The notes beneath the pieces are model-generated. The model was not told the origin of the DNA. It made no database searches and saw only the letters and a list, made by a program, of their open reading frames with translations. A stretch of DNA of 64,000 bases from Actinomycetes bacterium. Its GTDB lineage: Bacteria; Actinomycetota; Acidimicrobiia; Acidimicrobiales; Bog-793. The stretch covers positions 1-64,000 of the forward strand of contig JAKBAA010000004.1 of NCBI GenBank assembly GCA_021809425.1, written 5' to 3'. Shown in pieces: positions 17,010-25,603 of this stretch (its first letter is position 1; each line of letters begins with the position of its first letter). The position numbers and the translations under genes are program-made.

Positions 17010-18125
17010 GTGCCGATGCGCCTGTTCGACACCGCCCGCCAGGCCGTGGTCCCGTTCGAGCCGGGACCGGTGGTCTCGATGTACACCTGCGGCATCACCC
17101 CCTACGACGCCGCCCACCTCGGCCACGCCGCCACCTACCTCGCCTACGACGTCCTCCAGCGGCGCCTTCGTGACCTCGGCCACGAGACGCGCTGCGTCCG
17201 CAACATCACCGACGTGGACGACGACATCCTGCGCAAGGCCCGCAGCCTCGGCGTCCACTACCTCGACCTCGCCGCCGAGGAGGTGGCGCGCTTCGACGAG
17301 CACATGTCGGCGCTCGGCCTGCTGCCGGCCTGGGCCGAGCCGCGTGCCACGTCGGCCATCCCGGACATCCTCGGGTTCATCGCGATGGTCCTCGAGCACG
17401 GCTACGCCTACCGGTCGGGCGGCGGCGTCTACTTCGACGTCTCGGCCTTCGACGCCTTCGGCCAGGTGAGCCACCTCGGGCGCGACGAGATGCTGGCGCT
17501 CGCCGCCGAGCGCGGCGGCAACCCCGAGGACCCCGCGAAGCGCGACCCGCTCGACTTCGTCCTCTGGCAGCCCTCCCTGCCCGACGAGCCGGCCTGGGAG
17601 TCGCTGTGGGGCCCCGGTCGGCCGGGCTGGCACATCGAGTGCTCGGCGCTCGCCATGCGCGAGCTCGGCACCACCATCGACCTCCACGGCGGCGGCGACG
17701 ACCTCGTCTTCCCGCACCACGAGTGCGAGGCGGCACAGTCCGAGGCTGCCACCCGGGAGCCGTTCGTGCGCCACTGGATGCACGTCGGGATGGTCTGCCT
17801 GGAGGGCGTCAAGATGTCGAAGTCGCTCGGCAACCTCGTCTTCGTCGGCGACCTGCTGAAGGAGCACGAGCCGGCGGTCGTCCGGCTGGTCGTGCTCGCC
17901 AACCACTACCGGGAGCGCTGGTCGTTCGACGAGGCACAGCTCGGCACGGCAGCCGCCCGGCTGCAGCGCTGGCGAGCGGCCGGGCGGGGGGACGCGGCCA
18001 TCGAGCAGGTGCGGGCGCGCCTCGACGACGACCTCGACACGCCGGGCGCCCTGGCGGCGCTCGACGCCGCAGCCGCGGGCGGCGCCGGTGTCATGGACGC
18101 CGCCGCACTCCTCGGGGTCGCCTGA
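17010..18125 (+). CDS. mshC: MshC-like (cysteine:glucosaminyl-inositol ligase) member of the cysteinyl-tRNA synthetase family
   Basis: 'MYTCGITPYDAAHLGHAATYLAYDVLQRR', 'PGWHIECSALAM', 'KMSKSLGNLVFV', 'LDDDLDTPGALAALD'; 371 aa without the long CysRS C-terminal extension. Confidence 0.68.
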   Translation: MPMRLFDTARQAVVPFEPGPVVSMYTCGITPYDAAHLGHAATYLAYDVLQRRLRDLGHETRCVRNITDVDDDILRKARSLGVHYLDLAAEEVARFDEHMSALGLLPAWAEPRATSAIPDILGFIAMVLEHGYAYRSGGGVYFDVSAFDAFGQVSHLGRDEMLALAAERGGNPEDPAKRDPLDFVLWQPSLPDEPAWESLWGPGRPGWHIECSALAMRELGTTIDLHGGGDDLVFPHHECEAAQSEAATREPFVRHWMHVGMVCLEGVKMSKSLGNLVFVGDLLKEHEPAVVRLVVLANHYRERWSFDEAQLGTAAARLQRWRAAGRGDAAIEQVRARLDDDLDTPGALAALDAAAAGGAGVMDAAALLGVA

Positions 18126-18190
18126 CGACCGGTAGTCTCAAGGCCCAGGCCACACCCGTGGCCGGGAAGTGCAAGGAGCGTGCTGCCCCC

Positions 18191-20170
18191 GTGACTGCCA
18201 CCGTGCCGGCCGAGATCTCCGTCCGCCTGCCCGACGGCTCGACGCGCACGCTGCCGGAGGGCTCCACCGGCCTCGACCTCGCCTCGGCCATCGGCGCACG
18301 GCTCGCCAAGGCCGCGCTGGCGCTCGACGGCGGCGACGGCCTCGTCGACCTGGCTCGCCCGCTGCAGGACGGGGCGACGGTACGCATCGTCACCGGCGAC
18401 AGCGACGAGGGGCGCGCCCTGCTCCGCCACTCGACCGCCCACGTGATGGCCCAGGCCGTCCTCCGGCTCTGGCCCGGGGCGCACCTGGCGATCGGGCCGG
18501 CCGTGCAGGACGGCTTCTACTACGACTTCGAGCTTCCTGGCGGGGCGCGCTTTCGCGACGAGGACCTCGAGCGGATCGAGGCCGAGATGCGCGCCATCGT
18601 CGGCGAGGCGCAGCCGTTCGAGCGCGAGGAGCGCTCGATCGACGACGGCCTCGCCTTCTTCGCCGACCAGCCGTTCAAGGCCGAGATCATCGAGGCGGTG
18701 CGCGACCGGGCGGCGAGCGCCGAGGACGCCGGGGAGGTCGGCGGCGAGGGCGCAGCGGTGAGCATCTACCGCAACGCGGGCTTCGCCGACCTGTGCCGGG
18801 GCCCGCACGTCCCGGCCACCGACCGGCTCGGCCACTTCAAGCTGATGCGAGTCGCCGGCGCCTACTGGCGCGGCGACGAGCACCGTCCGCAGCTGCAGCG
18901 GATCTACGGCACCGCCTGGGAGTCGAAGGCCGCCCTCGAGGCCCACCTGCACCGCCTCGAAGAGGCCGAGCGGCGCGACCACCGGCGGCTCGGCGCCGAG
19001 CTCGACCTGTTCTCGTTCCCGGAGGAGATCGGCTCCGGCCTTGCGGTGTTCCACCCGAAGGGGGGCGTCGTCCGGCGGGTCATGGAGGAGCACTCGCGCC
19101 GGCGCCACGAGGCCGCCGGCTACGAGTTCGTCTACAGCCCGCACATCACGAAGGCCGACCTGTTCGAGGTGTCCGGCCACCTCGACTGGTACGAGGAGTC
19201 GATGTTCCCCGCCATGGAGCTCGACGGGGAGCACCGGTACTTCCTGAAGCCGATGAACTGCCCGTTCCACATCCTCGTCTACCGCAGCCGCCCCCGCTCC
19301 TACCGGGAGCTCCCCCAGCGGATGTTCGAGCTCGGCACCGTCTACCGCTACGAGAAGTCCGGGGTCGTCCACGGCCTCACCCGGGTCCGCGGGATGACCC
19401 AGGACGACGCCCACATCTTCTGCACCCGCGAGCAGATGGACGGCGAGCTGCGCTCGCTCCTCGGCTTCGTGCTCGAGCTGCTCCGCGAGTACGGTCTCGA
19501 CGACTTCTACCTCGAGCTGTCGACCCGGCCCCCCGGCAAGTCGGTCGGGTCGGACGAAGAGTGGGGGGTCGCCACCGAGGCCCTGCGCACGGCGGCCCTC
19601 GAGGAGGGCCTCCAGCTCGTGCTCGACGAAGGAGGCGGCGCCTTCTACGGTCCCAAGATCTCCGTGCAGGCCCGCGACGCCATCGGCCGCACCTGGCAGA
19701 TGTCGACGATCCAGCTCGACTTCCAGCTGCCGCAGCGCTTCGGGCTGACCTACGTCGGTGCCGACAACGAGCGCCACCGGCCCGTCATGATCCACCGGGC
19801 GCTGTTCGGCTCGGTCGAGCGCTTCTTCGCCGTGCTGCTCGAGCACTACGCCGGCGCCCTCCCGCTCTGGCTGGCGCCGATGCAGGCCCGGGTGCTGCCG
19901 GTCCGGGACGACCACGGCCCCTACGCCGAGGAGGTGGCCGCCCGCCTCCGCCGTGACGGCCGGCGCGTCGACGTGGAGCACGCCGCCGAGCCGCTCGGCG
20001 CCCGTGTCCGGCGCGGACGGCTCGAGAAGCTCCCGTACCTGCTCGTCGTCGGCGACGACGACGTGGCGGCCGGGACCGTCGGCGTGAACGCCCGCGGCGC
20101 CGACGCCCCCGAGCGGGGCGTGCCGGTCGACGAGCTCGCGGCGCGCCTCTCGGCCGAGGTGCCGGTGTGA
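18191..20170 (+). CDS. thrS: Threonyl-tRNA synthetase
   Basis: TGS domain 'VRLPDGSTRTLPEGSTGLDLA'; 'HSTAHVMAQAV', 'KPMNCPFHILVY', 'RVRGMTQDDAHIFC', 'VPVDELAARLSAEV'. GTG 18191 in frame. Confidence 0.96.
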   Translation: MTATVPAEISVRLPDGSTRTLPEGSTGLDLASAIGARLAKAALALDGGDGLVDLARPLQDGATVRIVTGDSDEGRALLRHSTAHVMAQAVLRLWPGAHLAIGPAVQDGFYYDFELPGGARFRDEDLERIEAEMRAIVGEAQPFEREERSIDDGLAFFADQPFKAEIIEAVRDRAASAEDAGEVGGEGAAVSIYRNAGFADLCRGPHVPATDRLGHFKLMRVAGAYWRGDEHRPQLQRIYGTAWESKAALEAHLHRLEEAERRDHRRLGAELDLFSFPEEIGSGLAVFHPKGGVVRRVMEEHSRRRHEAAGYEFVYSPHITKADLFEVSGHLDWYEESMFPAMELDGEHRYFLKPMNCPFHILVYRSRPRSYRELPQRMFELGTVYRYEKSGVVHGLTRVRGMTQDDAHIFCTREQMDGELRSLLGFVLELLREYGLDDFYLELSTRPPGKSVGSDEEWGVATEALRTAALEEGLQLVLDEGGGAFYGPKISVQARDAIGRTWQMSTIQLDFQLPQRFGLTYVGADNERHRPVMIHRALFGSVERFFAVLLEHYAGALPLWLAPMQARVLPVRDDHGPYAEEVAARLRRDGRRVDVEHAAEPLGARVRRGRLEKLPYLLVVGDDDVAAGTVGVNARGADAPERGVPVDELAARLSAEVPV

Positions 20171-20193
20171 GCGTGCCGGTCGGCCGCCGGCTG

Positions 20194-20266
20194 ACTGGCC
20201 GGCGGGGAACTGGCCGGCAGAGGACTAGCCGGCAGGGGACTGGCCGGCAGGGGACTGGCCGACGGC
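20194..20266. repeat. Intergenic tandem repeat, about 4.9 copies of 15-bp ACTGGCCGGCAGGGG
   Basis: Units at 20194, 20209, 20224, 20239 and a partial unit at 20254, with minor substitutions. Confidence 0.92.
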
Positions 20267-20267
20267 A

Positions 20268-20813
20268 GTGAGCCTCGACCAGCTTTGGGCAGGATGGCGG
20301 GCCAGCTACGTCGCCTCGGTGAGCGAGCCGGCAGGCGTCCCCACGGCGCCCGGCGAGGCGGGCGAGGCCTCGCCCGAGGCGGCCAGTGGGTGCGTGTTCT
20401 GCCGCATCCTCGCCTCGGATGCCTCGGACGAGGAGCGCCGGATCGTCCACCGGGGCCGGCACGCCGTCGCCCTGCTCAACGCCTACCCGTACGCCTCTGG
20501 CCACCTCCTCGTCCTGCCGGTCCGCCACCTCGGCGCGCTCGCCGAGCTCGACCCCGACGAGTCGGCCGAGCTGTGGGACACGGCACGGACGTCGGTCGAC
20601 GCCATCGAGCGCGCCTACCACCCGGACGGCGTCAACCTCGGCGCCAACCTCGGGCGCGCCGCCGGGGCGGGCATCCCGGCCCACCTTCACCTGCACGCCC
20701 TGCCGCGCTGGGTGGGCGACACGAACTTCATGACCGCCATCGCCGAGACCCGCGTCCTGCCCGAGTCCCTCGGGGCCTCCTGGGCGAAGCTCCGGGCAGC
20801 CTGGCAGCCGTGA
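20268..20813 (+). CDS. HIT domain hydrolase (Ap4A phosphorylase/hydrolase-like, ortholog position of Rv2613c)
   Basis: 'CVFCRILASDASDEERRIVHRG', 'YPYASGHLLVLPVRH', histidine triad 'AHLHLHALPRW'. Confidence 0.92.
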   Translation: MSLDQLWAGWRASYVASVSEPAGVPTAPGEAGEASPEAASGCVFCRILASDASDEERRIVHRGRHAVALLNAYPYASGHLLVLPVRHLGALAELDPDESAELWDTARTSVDAIERAYHPDGVNLGANLGRAAGAGIPAHLHLHALPRWVGDTNFMTAIAETRVLPESLGASWAKLRAAWQP

Positions 20814-21574
20814 CGCTGCCGTTCGAGACCTACCTCGACGCCGGTGCCGAGGAGCTGGAGCGCGTCCTCGACGCGCTCGAGGCGGCCGACGGGTCGGCGA
20901 CCGTGCCCACCTGCCCGGGCTGGACGGCCACCGACCTGGCCGGGCACCTGCGCGACGTCTACGCCCGCTGGCGGGGCCGCCTGGCCGGGGGTGACGGCAG
21001 GACGCCCGACGCGACGGTGACCGGCCCGAGCGGGCAGGGGAGCGTGGCGACCCGATCGGAGGTGGTCGAGGCCTGCTACGCCGAGGGCACGGCGCTGCTC
21101 GCCGAGCTGGCAGCGGCCGGGCCCGAGGCCGCCTGCTGGAATTGGACCGACGCCGACCAGCACGCCGGCTGGCTGGCCCGCAGGATCGCCCTCGAGACGG
21201 CGGTGCACCGTGTCGACGCCGAGCTCACCGCCAGGTCGGCGCACCCGGTCGAGCGGGAGCTCGCCGCCGACGGCATCACCGAACGGCTCGAGGCGCACGT
21301 GGGGCGCGAGGTCGCCGGCGACCCCCGGGCGACGCTCGGCGGGACGCTCTGCCTCATCTGCTCCGACGTCGACGCCGCCCACGTCATCGAGCTGAACGGT
21401 GGACGGCTCCGCTGGCGCCTCGGCCGTGGTCCCGCCGACGCCGCCGTGGTCGGCACCGCCTCCGAGCTGTTCCTCTTCTCCTGGAACCGGCTGGCCCTCG
21501 ACCGGCTGTCCCTGACCGGCCGACCCGAGGTGGCCGCTGCCTGGGCCGACCTGCCCGGCCGGCCGCGCCGCTGA
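20810..21574 (+). CDS. Maleylpyruvate isomerase / mycothiol-dependent DinB-like family protein
   Basis: 'VPTCPGWTATDLAGHLRDVYARW', 'ETAVHRVDAE', 'ELFLFSWNR' MDMPI-type motifs. GTG start overlaps the HIT gene stop. Confidence 0.82.
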   Translation: MTLPFETYLDAGAEELERVLDALEAADGSATVPTCPGWTATDLAGHLRDVYARWRGRLAGGDGRTPDATVTGPSGQGSVATRSEVVEACYAEGTALLAELAAAGPEAACWNWTDADQHAGWLARRIALETAVHRVDAELTARSAHPVERELAADGITERLEAHVGREVAGDPRATLGGTLCLICSDVDAAHVIELNGGRLRWRLGRGPADAAVVGTASELFLFSWNRLALDRLSLTGRPEVAAAWADLPGRPRR

Positions 21575-21661
21575 GCCCGCGGGAGTGCGCCCCGAGGGAG
21601 AAAGCCCGTCACCGGCGCCGCCGGTTGGTAGGCTCGCAGTGCCGCAGCACGAGGAGATCCG

Positions 21662-22549
21662 ATGATCGACGGCCGACGGGGTCCCCGGAGCGCCGAGCAG
21701 AGCCCGACGACCGAGGAGCAGCCCGCCCACCGACCCTGGTACCGGCGTGCCCGACTCGGTGCGCGCCTTGCTGCCCACGGGGTGACCGCCAACATGGTCA
21801 CCGTGGCCGGGGTGGTCGTGGCGATGGGCGCGGCCGCCCTGCTCGCCCTCGGTCGCTTCCACGTCGCCCTCGCCTGCTTCATCGCCGCCGGCCTGATGGA
21901 CAGCCTGGACGGCGCCGTCGCCAAGGCGGCCGGCTCGGCGACACGCCAGGGCGCCTTCCTGGACTCGGTCGCCGATCGTGTCTCCGACGGGGTGCTGCTG
22001 ACCGGCCTTGCCTGGTACCTCGCCACCGGCCACGACCCCCGGACCGCCGCCCTGCCGGTCGGGGTGCTGCTCGTGAGCTCGGTCGTCTCCTACGAGCGCG
22101 CCAAGGCGGAGTCGCTCGGCCTGACGGCGAAGGGCGGCCTGATGGAGCGGGCCGAGCGGATGATCCTGCTCGGTCTCGGGATCCTGCTGCCGGTGATCCT
22201 CGTCCCGGTCCTGTGGGCCCTGCTCGTCCTCACGACGGGGACGGCCGTCGGCCGGTTCGTCCGGGTGTGGCGCCAGGCGAGCGGTGCACCGGCGAGCGCC
22301 CGGCTGAGCGAGGCGATCTGGCGCACCGGACGCGTCGAGTCCCGCTTCCGGGCGTGGCGCGAGCAAGGTGCGCTGGTCGGCGGCCAGGGAGCCTTCGGTG
22401 CCGGCCTCGGCCGGCGGCGCGAGCCGCGGGCGACGCGGCGCCGGGAGGAGCGGCGGCTCGAGGCTGCGAGCCGGCACGCCCGCCGGGCGGCGCCGAGGCA
22501 GGCGCGCAGCGCGCGGGCGCTGCGGCGGCGCCTCGACGACAGTCGTTGA
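21662..22549 (+). CDS. CDP-alcohol phosphatidyltransferase, probable phosphatidylinositol-phosphate synthase (PgsA1)
   Basis: 'DSLDGAVAKAAGSATRQGAFLDSVAD' CDP-alcohol phosphotransferase motif; located between HIT and patA/pimA as in mycobacteria. Confidence 0.88.
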   Translation: MIDGRRGPRSAEQSPTTEEQPAHRPWYRRARLGARLAAHGVTANMVTVAGVVVAMGAAALLALGRFHVALACFIAAGLMDSLDGAVAKAAGSATRQGAFLDSVADRVSDGVLLTGLAWYLATGHDPRTAALPVGVLLVSSVVSYERAKAESLGLTAKGGLMERAERMILLGLGILLPVILVPVLWALLVLTTGTAVGRFVRVWRQASGAPASARLSEAIWRTGRVESRFRAWREQGALVGGQGAFGAGLGRRREPRATRRREERRLEAASRHARRAAPRQARSARALRRRLDDSR

Positions 22550-22563
22550 CCGGGATCTAGCGC

Positions 22564-23556
22564 GTGCCTGCTCCGGCCGGCGGGCCCGGTGCGCGGTCGT
22601 CGACCGCCGCCGGGCGCGGCATCTACCTGTGGTACCGGGGCACGGCGGCGCTCCTTCGTGCCCTGCCGCGCCCGGTCGCCTCGGCCGCCGCGGCCGGCGC
22701 CGCCCTCGCCCTCGCCGTCGCCGACCCCGACCAGCGGCGGGTGGTCGCCGGCAACCTGCGCCGGGTGCTCGGCCCCGACGTCGACGAGGCGACCCTGCGC
22801 CGGTGCGTGCGCGCCGCCTACGTGTCGTACGGGCGGTACTGGGCCGACGCCGCCCGGCTCGACCCGGCCGACCCGGAGCTGCTCGAGCGACGGTGGACGG
22901 TCGACGGGGCCGACCGGCTGCTCGAGGCTGCGGCGGCGGGCCACGGCGTCGTGCTGGCGCTGCCGCACCTCGGGTCGTGGGAGATCGGCGGGTTCTGGGC
23001 GGCGTCGGTGGGCCACCCGCTCACGACCGTGGCCGAGCCGGTGCGGCCGGAGGCGCTCTTCCGCTGGTTCGTCGCCCAGCGCGAGGCGCTCGGCATCCGG
23101 GTGCTCCCCCTCGGCGGCTCGACGGCCACCGAGCTCGCCACGACCCTTCGCGCCGGCGGCGTCGTGGCGCTGCTGGCCGACCGCGACGTGGCCGGCGACG
23201 GGATCGAGGTCGAGCTGTTCGGCGCCACCACCCGGTTGCCCGCAGGCCCGGCCGTGCTGGCGCTGCGAACGGGGGCGGCGCTGCTGCCGTGCGCCGTCTA
23301 CCACTCCCGCGGCGACCGCCACCATGCCGTCATCGGGTCGCCGATCGACGTGGCCCGGCGCGGCCGCCTGCGCGGCGACGTGGAGCGGGTGACGGCTGCC
23401 CTCGCCTCCGAGCTCGAACGGCTCATCGAGCGGGCGCCTGAGCAGTGGCACGTGTTCCAGCCCAACTGGCCGTCCGCCTCCTCGACGGGCGGGCCGCTCG
23501 GCACCGACGGCGACGACGACGCGCCGGCCGTGCCGGGCGACCGGGCGGTGTCCTAG
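22564..23556 (+). CDS. Phosphatidylinositol mannoside acyltransferase / HtrB-LpxL family (PatA-like)
   Basis: 'LPHLGSWEIGGFWAAS', 'LADRDVAGDGIEVELFGATTRLPAGPA', LPLAT motifs; followed by pimA. Confidence 0.86.
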   Translation: MPAPAGGPGARSSTAAGRGIYLWYRGTAALLRALPRPVASAAAAGAALALAVADPDQRRVVAGNLRRVLGPDVDEATLRRCVRAAYVSYGRYWADAARLDPADPELLERRWTVDGADRLLEAAAAGHGVVLALPHLGSWEIGGFWAASVGHPLTTVAEPVRPEALFRWFVAQREALGIRVLPLGGSTATELATTLRAGGVVALLADRDVAGDGIEVELFGATTRLPAGPAVLALRTGAALLPCAVYHSRGDRHHAVIGSPIDVARRGRLRGDVERVTAALASELERLIERAPEQWHVFQPNWPSASSTGGPLGTDGDDDAPAVPGDRAVS

Positions 23557-23560
23557 CCCG

Positions 23561-24691
23561 GTGCGGGTCGCCCTCGTCGCCCCGTACGACCTCGGGGTGC
23601 CGGGCGGCGTGCAGGGCCAGGTCCTGGGCCTCGCCCGAGCGCTGGCCGGGACGGGCGACGACGTGCTCGTCGTCGCCCCCGGCGACCCGGCCCGCTGGCT
23701 CGGGCGGCCCGTCGACGGCGTGCGCCTCACCGGGACCGGGGCCGTCGTCTCGGTGCCGGCGAACGGCGCCCGCGCCCCGATCGCCGCCTCCCCGTTGGCC
23801 GGCCGCCGCACGCTCGCCGCGCTCGCCCGGTTCGGGCCCGACGTCGTCCACGTCCACGAGCCGCTCGTCCCGGGGCCGGCCGCGGCAGCCCTGCGGCGGT
23901 CGGTTGCCCCGGTCGTCGCCACCTTCCACCGTGCCGGCGCCGGCGCCGGCTACCGCCTGCTCGGCCCGGTCGCCCGCCCGCTGGTCGGGCGGGCGGCGGC
24001 GCTCGTCGCCGTCTCCGAGGCGGCCCGCCAGACGCTGTGCGCCGTCGTCGGGCCCTCGGCGGAACGCGCCGAGATCGTGCCGAACGGGGTCGACCTGGAC
24101 CGGTTCGACCGGGCGCGCCGGCGCGCCCGCCGCGGCCCCGGCCTGCGGGTCGTCTTCGTGGGCCGGCTCGAGCGGCGCAAGGGAGCGGAGGTCCTGCTCG
24201 CCGCCGTCCCCCTCCTTCGGGCGGCCACCGAGCCCGATCCCGGGCTCGCCGTCGTCGTCGTCGGCGACGGCCCGCTCCGCCCGCGCCTCGAGGCGGGGGC
24301 CCCCGCCCGGGTGACCTTCCGCGGTCGGCTCGACGACGAGGCGCTCGCCGACGAGGTCGCCGCTGCCGACGTCCTCGTCGCCCCGTCGCTCGAGGGCGAG
24401 TCGTTCGGCGTCGTCCTGCTCGAGGCGATGGCCGCCGGGACGGCGGTGGTCGCCGCCGACCTTCCCGGCTACCGACTGGCGGCGGGCGCAGCGGCGCGCT
24501 TCGTCGCCCCGGGCGACCCTGCCGCCCTCGCCCGGGCGCTCGGCGCGCTGCTGGCCGACGACGACGCCCGCGCCGCGCTCGTCGCCCGGGGCCTCGCCCA
24601 GGCCGCCACGTCCGGCTTCGGGGCGCTCGCCGAGGCCTACCGGGGGCGCTACCGTCGGGTCGGCCCCGCCCAGGTGGACGGCAGGTCGTAG
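23561..24691 (+). CDS. pimA: GDP-mannose-dependent phosphatidylinositol alpha-mannosyltransferase (PimA, GT4)
   Basis: 'MRVALVAPYDLGVPGGVQGQVLGLARAL', 'VVFVGRLERRKGAEVLL', 'PSLEGESFGVVLLEAMAAGTAVVAADLPGY'. Confidence 0.9.
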   Translation: MRVALVAPYDLGVPGGVQGQVLGLARALAGTGDDVLVVAPGDPARWLGRPVDGVRLTGTGAVVSVPANGARAPIAASPLAGRRTLAALARFGPDVVHVHEPLVPGPAAAALRRSVAPVVATFHRAGAGAGYRLLGPVARPLVGRAAALVAVSEAARQTLCAVVGPSAERAEIVPNGVDLDRFDRARRRARRGPGLRVVFVGRLERRKGAEVLLAAVPLLRAATEPDPGLAVVVVGDGPLRPRLEAGAPARVTFRGRLDDEALADEVAAADVLVAPSLEGESFGVVLLEAMAAGTAVVAADLPGYRLAAGAAARFVAPGDPAALARALGALLADDDARAALVARGLAQAATSGFGALAEAYRGRYRRVGPAQVDGRS

Positions 24692-24701
24692 ACTCGAAGG
24701 G

Positions 24702-25556
24702 ATGCTCGAACCGGTGCGCGTGCAGCCTGCTGCCCCTGGCCCGCTCCCTGCCGGGGCGCCGGCCGGGGGAGCCGCTGCGCCGGCCGGGCCGGCCGTGACC
24801 CCGGTGGCGGCATGGGCGGCACTGGTGGGTGCCCCGGGCACCCTGCTCGTGGCCGGCGTCGCCCTCCTCGCCCTCGGCGTGCCGGCGGCCGGCGCGGCGC
24901 TCCTCGCCCTCGCCGTCGGCTTGGTCGCTGCCGCGCTCGTGGTCGGGAGCCCGCACCGCCTCCTCGACCAGCTGGCGACTCGACCTGCCGACGCCGTCGC
25001 CGAGGCTCGCCTCGTCAGCCTGGTCGAGGCGATGTGCGTCGCCGACGGCGTCCCGCTGCCGCGCCTGCTCGTGCTGGAGGACGCCGCGCCGAACGCCCTC
25101 GTCCTCGGCGGCGGGCCGGCCGACGCCGCCCTCGTGGTCACCTCCGGCCTGCTGACCTGCCTCGACCGGATGGAGCTGGAGGCGCTCGTCGCCCACGAGC
25201 TGTCGCACGTGAAGCGCGGCGACCTTGCCGTGGCCGCCACCGCCGCCCGTGCCCTCTCGCTGGCGGCCCTCTGGTGGCCGGCCGCCGCCCAGGCGATGCT
25301 CCGCCTGGCCGGCTCGACGCGCGAATCGCTCGCCGACCAGGCAGCGGTGCGCGTCACCCGCTACCCGCCCGCCCTCGCTGCCGCCCTCGACAAGCTCGCC
25401 GCCGCCCCCTCGACGCGACCGAGCGGCCTGTCGCCGTGGACGACCCGGCTCACCGGCCCGCTATGGTGCTCGCCGCTCCGCGAGGCGCGCCCGCCGCGGC
25501 CCATGGCCGGTGTGCTCGACCTCGGCGAGCGGGCGGCGCTCTTGCGCGAGCTGTGA
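24702..25556 (+). CDS. M48 family metallopeptidase (HtpX-like)
   Basis: 'LEALVAHELSHVKRGDLAV' HExxH zinc motif; hydrophobic N-terminus. Confidence 0.85.
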   Translation: MLEPVRVQPAAPGPLPAGAPAGGAAAPAGPAVTPVAAWAALVGAPGTLLVAGVALLALGVPAAGAALLALAVGLVAAALVVGSPHRLLDQLATRPADAVAEARLVSLVEAMCVADGVPLPRLLVLEDAAPNALVLGGGPADAALVVTSGLLTCLDRMELEALVAHELSHVKRGDLAVAATAARALSLAALWWPAAAQAMLRLAGSTRESLADQAAVRVTRYPPALAAALDKLAAAPSTRPSGLSPWTTRLTGPLWCSPLREARPPRPMAGVLDLGERAALLREL

Positions 25557-25603
25557 CGCGTCCGGTGCGGCGCGCCGCGCACGACTGAGGAGGGAGACCC
25601 ACC

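Noticed and set aside
17906-19981. 691-aa minus-strand ORF opposite thrS
   Set aside because: Same high-GC antisense artefact; thrS frame is well supported.
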